Position numbers and translations under genes: made by a program. Below the pieces are notes generated by a model that was given only the letters and a program-made list of their open reading frames with translations, had not been told where the DNA came from and did not search any database. DNA of 12,056 nucleotides, taken from positions 1 through 12,056 of the forward strand of contig CAKUJA010000064.1 of NCBI GenBank assembly GCA_934661135.1, in the 5' to 3' direction. This stretch comes from an uncultured Oscillospiraceae bacterium (GTDB taxonomy: Bacteria > Bacillota > Clostridia > Oscillospirales > Oscillospiraceae). This document shows, one piece after another, positions 7,638 through 12,056 of the stretch; the stretch's first letter is position 1; each line of letters begins with the position of its first letter.

Positions 7638-7818
7638 CGTTTTGTGAAAAAAGGAAGAAAAATCGGCCAAATTTAAGGAAAATTAAGATGCTAAGAAAAC
7701 TCTTAAATTCTTAAGAGAATGCGGAAACCCGGCACGTTTCTGATTGAGAAACTGCGATCTGAATAGAAAGCGGCTGCGATGCATCAGGACGAGGCGATTT
7801 GATTTCGTCAAATTGCGG

Positions 7819-7847
7819 TTGCTTTTTTGCGGAAAAGATGATATGAT
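7819..7847 (+). promoter_or_regulatory. Sigma-A promoter of the tRNA-Gly region
   Basis: TTGCTT (7819-7824) and TATGAT (7842-7847) are 17 bases apart. The -10 ends nine bases before the degenerate tRNA-like sequence at 7857, the tight spacing expected of a tRNA promoter. No equally good promoter was seen between 7860 and the intact tRNA at 8059, so the intact tRNA is probably read from here. Confidence 0.75.
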
Positions 7848-7856
7848 AGCGGCAAC

Positions 7857-7910
7857 GCAGGATTCGTACATCGGTAGTGATCGGCGCTCCAAACCGGAAC
7901 GGCGGTTCGA
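7857..7910 (+). pseudogene. Degenerate tRNA-Gly-like copy (5' part to T-loop)
   Basis: GCAGGATTcGTACATCGGTA (7857-7876) matches the start of the intact tRNA-Gly at 8059 with one change. The likeness continues with small indels: a TCGGC/ACCGG anticodon-like stem with a closing C-A mismatch around GCTCCAA (which would read TCC, also glycine), then GGCGG and TTCGA of a T-arm. The 3' part does not follow. A possible remnant, GATTCCCGTA then GCTTGC, lies 106 bases further at 8017-8032; the 5' acceptor strand could pair with AGCTTGC there at six of seven positions. It should be non-functional as a tRNA unless the insert is removed. Confidence 0.6.
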
Positions 7911-8058
7911 GCACAAGCATTTAGCCGTCGGCAGACGGCCGGGATGCGCAGCATCGCAGCTTTTGGCAAGGCCACAAGGAAATGCGCAGGACACGAAGGC
8001 GGCCGTGCCGCCGAAGGATTCCCGTAGCTTGCGCAGAGCGCGAGCAAAAAGTTCATAA
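7911..8058 (+). other. Hairpin-rich insert between tRNA-like copy and tRNA-Gly
   Basis: This spacer holds consecutive short perfect or near-perfect hairpins: GCCGTC/GACGGC (7924-7939), GATGC/GCATC (7943-7955), CTTTTGGC/GCCACAAG with one mismatch (7960-7978), GGCGGC/GCCGCC (7998-8012) and GCTTGCGC/GCGCGAGC with one wobble (8027-8045). There is no T-run after any of them, so they are not terminators on the plus strand. It may be a small non-autonomous repeat, a structured RNA, or the leader processed off the tRNA precursor. Confidence 0.5.
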
Positions 8059-8132
8059 GCAGGATTAGTACATCGGTAGTACATCGGCTTCCCAAGCCGA
8101 GGAGGCGGGTTCGATTCCCGTATCCTGCTCCA
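8059..8132 (+). tRNA. tRNA-Gly (anticodon CCC), CCA encoded
   Basis: The sequence folds into a complete cloverleaf: acceptor GCAGGAT/ATCCTGC (7 bp), D-stem GTAC/GTAC, anticodon stem TCGGC/GCCGA around loop TTCCCAA with anticodon CCC at 8091-8093, four-base variable loop, T-arm GCGGG/CCCGT around TTCGATT, discriminator T and encoded CCA (8130-8132). CCC reads the GGG glycine codon. A terminator-like hairpin starts three bases after CCA. Confidence 0.96.
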
Positions 8133-8134
8133 TC

Positions 8135-8171
8135 GTCGTCGCGGACTGCGCTAGTTCGCGACGACTTTTTT
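8135..8171 (+). terminator. Terminator of tRNA-Gly (hairpin 1 of unit 1)
   Basis: GTCGTCGCG (8135-8143) pairs with CGCGACGAC (8157-8165); the stem continues inward with a G-T pair and ACT/AGT. Six T follow (8166-8171). Confidence 0.85.
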
Positions 8172-8221
8172 ATGCTTTGCATCAAAAAGTCATCTCTCAC
8201 CCGCTCCGTCGCTCCTCCTCT

Positions 8222-8262
8222 CCGAAATGCAAACGCTTCGCTGGTTTGCATTTCGGTTTTTT
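8222..8262 (+). terminator. Terminator-like hairpin 3 of unit 1
   Basis: CCGAAATGCAAAC (8222-8234) pairs perfectly with GTTTGCATTTCGG (8244-8256) around loop GCTTCGCTG, then six T (8257-8262). It would catch transcripts passing hairpin 1. Confidence 0.75.
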
Positions 8263-8292
8263 CATATTGAGCCATAGTGTTCAGCTGACACA

Positions 8293-8457
8293 CGTCGCTG
8301 CGGACTGCATATCGTTCGCAGCGACTTTCTATGCTTCGCATAAAAAGTCAATTCTCACTCATTCCGTCGCAGCTCCTCTCAAAATCGTGACCGCTTTGCT
8401 GGGTCACGATTTTGTTTTTCTAATTTGGCACTTGATCCAAAGTGTTCGCATGACACA
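8293..8457 (+). repeat. Tandem structured unit 2 (diverged copy of unit 1)
   Basis: It starts directly after unit 1 with the same order of parts: hairpin 1 (GTCGCTGCG/CGCAGCGAC, 8294-8325), hairpin 2 (GACTTTCTATGC/GCATAAAAAGTC, 8323-8349), linker with TCCGTCGC and CTCCTCT, hairpin 3 (8380-8414) and the terminal GTGTT/GACAC stem. Compared with unit 1, two pairs of hairpin 1 and seven of thirteen pairs of hairpin 3 are changed, all on both sides, so pairing is kept. The loop of hairpin 3 differs at one base only (GCTTTGCTG). Confidence 0.8.
8380..8419 (+). terminator. Terminator-like hairpin 3 of unit 2
   Basis: CAAAATCGTGACC (8380-8392) pairs perfectly with GGTCACGATTTTG (8402-8414) around GCTTTGCTG, followed by five T (8415-8419). 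Confidence 0.75.
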
Positions 8458-8496
8458 AAAGGTAATGCCCTCCATTCGGAGGGCATTACCTTTTGT
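8455..8496. terminator. Bidirectional terminator at the azlCD 3' end
   Basis: A perfect 19-bp stem runs from ACAAAAGGTAATG... (8455-8473) to its complement (8478-8496) around loop ATTC. The outer AAAA/TTTT pairs give a T-run on both strands. It lies 47 bases beyond the azlD stop. A second stem (GAAACG 8498-8503 with CGTTTC 8530-8535, inner GCCAT/ATGGC) fills most of the azlD 3' untranslated region. Confidence 0.9.
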
Positions 8497-8543
8497 TGAA
8501 ACGAACCGCCATTTCTCCGGATGGCAGTACGTTTCGTATGATA

Positions 8544-8843
8544 TTACAGGATTGCCTGCAAGAGAATCACCGTGCCGCAGCAGAGCAGCGAGACCGGGAA
8601 CAGGCCGAGACCGAACCACGCGCTGAACAGGCCGACGACCATGGCAGCCGCGCCGACGAGCGTCGAGCCGGTGACAGTGGTGATGGCCGGGAAGGTCATA
8701 ATGGCCAGCGTCACATAGGGGACGTAGTAGAGAAACGAGCGCAGGAATGTGCTGCGGATGGGCTTTCGGATCAGTGTCAGCGGCAGGACACGGATGAGAT
8801 AGGTCGTGAGCGCCATGACGAGAATATAGAGATATGTTTTCAT
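8544..8843 (-). CDS. azlD: AzlD-family branched-chain amino acid transport subunit
   Basis: The 99-residue protein is almost entirely hydrophobic with three to four membrane segments (about 2-20, 36-54, 60-78, 80-98). The opening YLIRVLPLTLIRKP and the following FLYYVPYVTLAIMTFP are typical of the AzlD family. AzlD is the small partner of AzlC; the pair exports branched-chain amino acids and analogues such as azaleucine. The start codon overlaps the azlC stop (ATGA, 4 bases), so the two are translated together. It is the last gene of the unit; a bidirectional terminator follows at 8455-8496. Confidence 0.92.
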   Translation of the reverse strand: MKTYLYILVMALTTYLIRVLPLTLIRKPIRSTFLRSFLYYVPYVTLAIMTFPAITTVTGSTLVGAAAMVVGLFSAWFGLGLFPVSLLCCGTVILLQAIL

Positions 8844-9577
8844 AGTGATTGTCCTACGGATTCAGAAGATGGGGTCGCATCGCCGGTTTCGTCCCGGCGC
8901 GGGAACAGCAGCGCGGCGGCAGCGGAGATGAGAATGGTCAGCAGCAGGATGCGCATCCCTTCCGAGAGGGAAGGAAGAAGCCGCGCGGCGAGCCAGCTCG
9001 CCAGAAAGCTGACGGCAATGCAGCCAAGGACAACATGGTTTCGTTTGCCCTCGGGAATGATAATTGCAAGGAACATTCCGAACAGCATGACGGAAAACCC
9101 GGAGATAGCCCAGACTGGCAGGAGCGTGCCGACCAGAGCGCCGATCAGCGTGCCAAGGCTCCAGCCGGGCAGCGCGACGCACATGGCGCCGAGGAAATAC
9201 CAGCCGTTCAGATAGCCGGGTTGGGCGATGGCGATGCCGAACAGCTCATCGGTGACGTCGAAGCCGATGACCAGACGCCAGAGCAGCGGCGTATCAGGCG
9301 CAAGGCGCTGGCTGAGCGCGCAGCTCATCAGCAGATAGCGCGCGTTGATAATCAGCGTCATCAGCACCATCATCCAAAGGCCGCTGTCCTCCGCGATGAC
9401 GGTGATACCGCCGTATTCACCGGCGGAGGCGTTATTCAACAGGCTCATCAGGAACCCTTGAAGGGGCGTGATCTGCGCGCTGTGGCAGGCAATGCCGAGA
9501 CCGAAGCTGACGGCCAGATAGCCAAGACCGATTGGGATACCGTCGCGCAGACCCTCTGCGAATTTTGTGCGATTCAT
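8840..9577 (-). CDS. azlC: AzlC-family branched-chain amino acid exporter
   Basis: The 245-residue product has the normal length for AzlC. The N-terminal FAEGLRDGIPIGLGYLAVSF is the family's hallmark opening, followed by LNNASAGEYGG, INARYLLMS and FDVTDELFG motifs and further membrane segments to about residue 225; the tail is charged (FPRRDETGD). With AzlD it forms an inner-membrane exporter of branched-chain amino acids. The start at 9577 is preceded by AGAGGA at 11 bases, a slightly long spacing; in-frame starts further upstream fall in or before the promoter and would add a non-conserved, charged extension. A TTGCCT-N17-TATAAT promoter lies directly upstream. It is divergent from the asparaginase gene. 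Confidence 0.94.
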   Translation of the reverse strand: MNRTKFAEGLRDGIPIGLGYLAVSFGLGIACHSAQITPLQGFLMSLLNNASAGEYGGITVIAEDSGLWMMVLMTLIINARYLLMSCALSQRLAPDTPLLWRLVIGFDVTDELFGIAIAQPGYLNGWYFLGAMCVALPGWSLGTLIGALVGTLLPVWAISGFSVMLFGMFLAIIIPEGKRNHVVLGCIAVSFLASWLAARLLPSLSEGMRILLLTILISAAAALLFPRRDETGDATPSSESVGQSL

Positions 9578-9611
9578 GGAATAGTCAGTCCTCTTTTGTT
9601 GTTGCTTGACG

Positions 9612-9640
9612 ATTATACCGCGCTGCATTGTGAAAGGCAA
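9612..9640 (-). promoter_or_regulatory. Sigma-A promoter of azlCD
   Basis: On the minus strand TTGCCT (9640-9635) and TATAAT (9617-9612) are 17 bases apart, with a perfect -10. Transcription should start near 9605, giving a leader of about 28 bases. Confidence 0.85.
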
Positions 9641-9679
9641 GAGCGTTTTGGCGGAAAGGGGACGTTTTTCGAGTTGCTG

Positions 9680-9709
9680 TTGCTTTTTTTGCGCTGCACT
9701 GTGTATAAT
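9680..9709 (+). promoter_or_regulatory. Sigma-A promoter of ansA
   Basis: TTGCTT (9680-9685) and TATAAT (9704-9709) are 18 bases apart. The predicted start near 9716 leaves a leader of only about 20 bases, which is mostly the ribosome binding site AAGGAGG (9721-9727). Confidence 0.85.
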
Positions 9710-9734
9710 AGGAGAGCACGAAGGAGGGACGGAG

Positions 9735-10751
9735 ATGGCGAAGCGGCGTATCTGCATGATCTATACCGGCGGGACGATTGGAATGATTCCGAGCGAGAAG
9801 GGCTATGTGCCGAGCAGCGGCGCGTTTTTGAAGCTGCTGCGCGCGATCCCGGATCTGTACTGGGACGCGATGCCGGACTGGGATGTGGTGGAATTTGAGC
9901 CGCTGCTGGACTCGTCCGACGTTGCGGTACAGGAATGGAACCAGATGGGACGGGCGATTGCGGAGCGGTATGAGGAATATGACGGATTTGTTGTGCTGCA
10001 TGGGACGGACACGATGGCCTACTCGGCGTCGGCCTTATCGTTCATGCTGGAAAATCTGGCAAAGCCGGTGATTTTTACCGGTGCGCAGATTCCACTCGGG
10101 CAGATTCGCACGGATGGGCGTGACAATATTATCAATTCAATGCTGATTGCGGCGTCCGGCTGCGTGCATGAGGTGTGTATCTATTTTAACGGTCTGCTGC
10201 TGCGCGGCTGCCGGAGCGTGAAGCGCTCGTCGGATCAGTTTGAGGCGTTTGCGACGCCGAACGATACGCCGCTGGCCTTTGCGGGAATTCAGATTCAGTA
10301 CCGGCAGAGCGCGCTGCGCCCTACACCGGAGGGCAAATTTCGGTTTCAGCCGCTCAGTGAGCTGCCGATCGGCGTAGTGAAGGTATTCCCGGGGATTCAG
10401 TTCGGACATTTTGCATCACTGATGACAGAGAAGCTGCGCGGCGTGGTTTTGGAGACGTTTGGCGCGGGGAATATCCCCGGCGCGGCGCAGAATGCGCTGC
10501 TGCCGATCATTGAGCGGGCGTGGCGAAATGGGACGATTATTGTGGTCTGCTCGCAGTGCTCGCAGGGGACAGTCAGTCTGGGGACGTATGCGTCCAGCGC
10601 GGCGCTGCATGAGGTCGGTGCGGTGAACGGCCGCGATATGACGACGGAGGCCGCGTTTACAAAGCTCTATTATCTGCTCAGCCGGTCGGACGATGCGGAA
10701 TGGGTGAAGGCGCAGCTCGGGCACGATCTGCGCGGCGAGCTGACGGAATGA
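9735..10751 (+). CDS. ansA: Type I (cytoplasmic) L-asparaginase
   Basis: The 338-residue protein hydrolyses asparagine to aspartate and ammonia. Both catalytic signatures are present: TGGTIG (11-16, nucleophile T14) and HGTDTM (89-94, T91-D92). The supporting residues Y24, S60 and K163 fall at the same numbers as in the Escherichia coli type I enzyme. There is no signal peptide, so it is the cytoplasmic form. AAGGAGG lies 7 bases before the chosen ATG; the open frame extends upstream through the promoter and is not coding there. It is the first gene of a two-gene unit with an RNA methyltransferase 9 bases downstream, and is divergent from azlCD, another amino-acid gene pair. Confidence 0.95.
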   Translation: MAKRRICMIYTGGTIGMIPSEKGYVPSSGAFLKLLRAIPDLYWDAMPDWDVVEFEPLLDSSDVAVQEWNQMGRAIAERYEEYDGFVVLHGTDTMAYSASALSFMLENLAKPVIFTGAQIPLGQIRTDGRDNIINSMLIAASGCVHEVCIYFNGLLLRGCRSVKRSSDQFEAFATPNDTPLAFAGIQIQYRQSALRPTPEGKFRFQPLSELPIGVVKVFPGIQFGHFASLMTEKLRGVVLETFGAGNIPGAAQNALLPIIERAWRNGTIIVVCSQCSQGTVSLGTYASSAALHEVGAVNGRDMTTEAAFTKLYYLLSRSDDAEWVKAQLGHDLRGELTE

Positions 10752-10760
10752 GGAATGGAT

Positions 10761-11582
10761 ATGCTGATAGAAATACAGGATTTTTCGGCGCCGGAGCTGG
10801 ATGCATTTGCGCGGCTGACGGAGACGCAGCTTCGGAACCGGCTAGAGCCGGAAAAGGGGATTTTTATCGCGGAAAGCCCGAAGGTCATTACGACGGCGGT
10901 GGAAAACGGCTATGAACCGACGGCGTTTTTGATGGAGCGCCGCCATGCGGAGGGAGATGCCGCGGCACTGCTCGCACGGTTTCCGGCGGTTCCGGCGTAT
11001 ACTGCGGAACGGGAGCTGCTCTCGAAGCTGACCGGGTATACGCTGACGCGCGGCGTACTCTGTGCAATGCGGCGGCCAAGGCTGCCGGCGGTGGAGGAAA
11101 TCTGCGCGAGGGCGCGGCGGGTTGCCGTGCTGGAGGGGATTGCGGACTCGACGAACGTCGGCGCGCTGTTTCGTTCGGCGGCCGCACTCGGCGTGGATGC
11201 GATTTTGGCGACGCCGAGCTGCTGCGATCCGCTCTGCCGGCGCGCGGTTCGCGTCAGCATGGGGACGGTGTTTCAGGTGCCCTGGACGTACATCGGAGCG
11301 GAAGCGGACGATTGGCCGGAGCGTGGGATTGCGCGGCTGCGCGCGATGGGATTTCGCACGGCGGCCATGGCGCTGACAGACCAGTCAGTTTCGATTGAGG
11401 ACGAAGCGCTGATGCTGGAGCCAAAGCTCGCCATTGTGCTTGGCACGGAGGGCGACGGGTTGGCCAGAACGACGATTGCGGCCTGCGACTATACAGTGAA
11501 AATCCCAATGTCGCACAAGGTGGACTCGCTCAATGTGGCGGCGGCCGGGGCGCTGGCCTTTTGGCAGCTCCGCGCGCGATAA
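10761..11582 (+). CDS. SpoU/TrmH-family RNA 2'-O-methyltransferase
   Basis: The 273-residue protein has an N-terminal substrate-binding domain (about 1-105; EKGIFIAESPKVI is the usual opening) and a C-terminal SPOUT knot domain. The three SPOUT motifs are clear: DSTNVGALFRSA (129-140, with N132 and R138), VLGTEGDGL (226-234) and IPMSHKVDSLNVA (248-260, with N258). It would methylate a ribose 2'-OH in rRNA or tRNA using S-adenosylmethionine; the target cannot be read from sequence. Two starts are possible: 10755 lies directly against the AGGA motif, whereas 10761 is 6 bases from it, so 10761 is preferred. It is co-transcribed with ansA; the AGGA overlaps the ansA stop codon. No clear terminator follows. 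Confidence 0.93.
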   Translation: MLIEIQDFSAPELDAFARLTETQLRNRLEPEKGIFIAESPKVITTAVENGYEPTAFLMERRHAEGDAAALLARFPAVPAYTAERELLSKLTGYTLTRGVLCAMRRPRLPAVEEICARARRVAVLEGIADSTNVGALFRSAAALGVDAILATPSCCDPLCRRAVRVSMGTVFQVPWTYIGAEADDWPERGIARLRAMGFRTAAMALTDQSVSIEDEALMLEPKLAIVLGTEGDGLARTTIAACDYTVKIPMSHKVDSLNVAAAGALAFWQLRAR

Positions 11583-11597
11583 AATCGGCTGTGGCAC

Positions 11598-11625
11598 TTG
11601 CCAAAACGAAATTGTGTGCTATAAT
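11598..11625 (+). promoter_or_regulatory. Extended -10 sigma-A promoter of the HMA gene
   Basis: TTGCCA (11598-11603) and TATAAT (11620-11625) are 16 bases apart, and TGC precedes the -10 (TGnTATAAT). No CopY- or CsoR-like operator was recognised around it. Confidence 0.82.
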
Positions 11626-11672
11626 GAGGATGTTCGAAAGTTTAACGACTCTAACCAAAGGGGCGATAACAG

Positions 11673-11927
11673 ATGATTGAAACAAAGCTTGGAATTGACG
11701 GCATGGCCTGTTCCATGTGCGAAAGCCACATCAATGATGTGATCCGGCAGAAGTTCCATGTAAAAAAGGTGACATCGTCACACAGCAAGGGCGAGACGGC
11801 GATTCTCTCGGAGGAGCCGCTGGATGAAGCTGCCGTTCGCGCGGCGATCAGGGAGACCGGGTATACGGTGACGTCGGTTTCCAGCGCGGAATATGAGAAA
11901 CGCGGCCTGTTTAGACGGAAGAAATGA
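11673..11927 (+). CDS. Small HMA-domain metal-binding protein
   Basis: This 84-residue protein is a single heavy-metal-associated domain. The metal loop is GMACSMC (10-16) with the paired cysteines C13 and C16, and the C-terminal part of the fold is visible as ETGYTVTSV (62-70). A basic tail (EKRGLFRRKK) follows. HMA domains bind Cu(I) or other soft metals and act as chaperones or as parts of P-type ATPases; no ATPase or copper regulator is adjacent. The loop has serine-methionine between the cysteines rather than the common GH/AH pair, and the region KKVTSSHSKGE replaces the usual strand, so a role other than classical copper delivery is possible. AAAGGGG lies 9 bases upstream. It is a single-gene unit with its own strong promoter and terminator. 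Confidence 0.9.
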   Translation: MIETKLGIDGMACSMCESHINDVIRQKFHVKKVTSSHSKGETAILSEEPLDEAAVRAAIRETGYTVTSVSSAEYEKRGLFRRKK

Positions 11928-11964
11928 CGCGAAAGCGTGCGCGTGGATAAATGGATAAACTGTA

Positions 11965-12003
11965 AAAACTCCGCAACCGGGAAAATGCCGGTTGCGGAGT
12001 TTT
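11965..12003 (+). terminator. Terminator of the HMA gene
   Basis: AAAACTCCGCAACCGG (11965-11980) pairs with CCGGTTGCGGAGTTTT (11988-12003) around GAAAATG, a 16-bp perfect stem ending in TTTT; the AAAA side makes it bidirectional. Nothing recognisable was seen in the last 53 bases (12004-12056). Confidence 0.9.
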
Positions 12004-12056
12004 GAGACTGTCAAAAAACGTTGGAGTGCAGTTTTGCAATAGAGTCGCAGGGAAAG

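Larger units (their letters stand above)
8134..8292 (+). repeat. Tandem structured unit 1 (hairpin cassette downstream of tRNA-Gly)
   Basis: This is the first of two head-to-tail units that begin CGTCG and end with GTGTTC-nnn-TGACACA. It contains hairpin 1 (GTCGTCGCG/CGCGACGAC, 8135-8165), hairpin 2 (8163-8191, GACTTTTTTATGC against GCATCAAAAAGTC with one mismatch), a conserved linker with TCCGTCGC and CTCCTCT, hairpin 3 (8222-8256, 13 bp, loop GCTTCGCTG) followed by six T, and a small GTGTT/GACAC stem at the end. Hairpins 1 and 2 share GAC and cannot form fully together. No protein frame was recognised. Confidence 0.8.

Noticed and set aside
7700..7717. CTCTTAA/TTAAGAG hairpin followed by T-rich sequence on the minus strand
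   Set aside because: No minus-strand gene ends nearby, the stem is A/T-rich and the T-run is interrupted; it may be chance in an A/T-rich spacer.
7683..8084. A 133-codon minus-strand open frame across the tRNA and hairpin insert
   Set aside because: It begins inside the complement of the intact tRNA-Gly, has no ribosome binding site, and crosses both the tRNA-like copy and its promoter.
8059..8132. tRNA-Gly as the attachment site of an integrated island
   Set aside because: The duplicated part is the 5' half, not the usual 3' end, and no integrase or island genes are present; only about 200 bp separate the copies.
8134..8457. Tandem units as a CRISPR array
   Set aside because: Only two long units occur, internally palindromic, with no short identical repeats and unique spacers.
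8177..8626. A 149-codon plus-strand open frame through the tandem hairpin units
   Set aside because: It crosses two terminator-like hairpins and the bidirectional terminator and ends inside azlD on the other strand; no domain is visible.
8849..9898. A 349-codon plus-strand open frame opposite azlC
   Set aside because: It is rich in charged residues and antisense to a well-recognised membrane protein, then reads out of frame into ansA.

Overview
The window looks like chromosome from a GC-rich, low-motility-of-content gut-type member of the Clostridia, most likely the Oscillospiraceae/Ruminococcaceae group. The reasons are a sporulation phosphatase gene (spoIIE-like), Bacillota-type AGGAGG ribosome binding sites, sigma-A promoters of the TTGnnn-N16-18-TATAAT type, strong hairpin-plus-T terminators and an AzlC/AzlD pair. 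Species cannot be named from the sequence alone. No phage, transposase, CRISPR or defence gene is present; coding content is mostly core housekeeping.

Layout. 1-234: first copy of a ~150-bp palindrome-rich repeat. 235-1995 (-): short SpoIIE-like membrane PP2C phosphatase. 2095-4867 (+): CYTH-domain protein, nicotinate phosphoribosyltransferase (pncB) with its own promoter, and a membrane protein whose start overlaps the pncB stop, ending at a strong terminator. 4936-5086: second copy of the ~150-bp repeat. 5115-7532 (-): large stand-alone solute-binding lipoprotein with an extra N-terminal domain. 7819-8496: non-coding block with a sigma-A promoter, a degenerate tRNA-Gly-like copy interrupted or followed by a hairpin-rich insert, an intact tRNA-Gly(CCC), and two tandem ~160-bp units of paired hairpins. 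8544-9577 (-): azlC-azlD amino-acid exporter. 9735-11582 (+): type I asparaginase and an SpoU-family RNA methyltransferase, co-transcribed. 11673-11927 (+): small HMA metal-binding protein with its own promoter and terminator.

The most unusual part is the RNA-like block 7857-8457. The 5' half of tRNA-Gly is present twice, 202 bp apart, with the apparent native tRNA promoter still directly in front of the damaged upstream copy. Directly after the intact tRNA come two head-to-tail units in which hairpin stems have diverged with full compensation (nine paired changes over two stems) while the nine-base loop of the third hairpin stays almost identical. That pattern suggests conserved structure rather than simple terminator decay.

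Functional links: pncB and the coupled membrane protein may form a niacin uptake and salvage unit; azlCD and ansA are divergently transcribed amino-acid genes sharing one short intergenic region. Both links are inferred from context.
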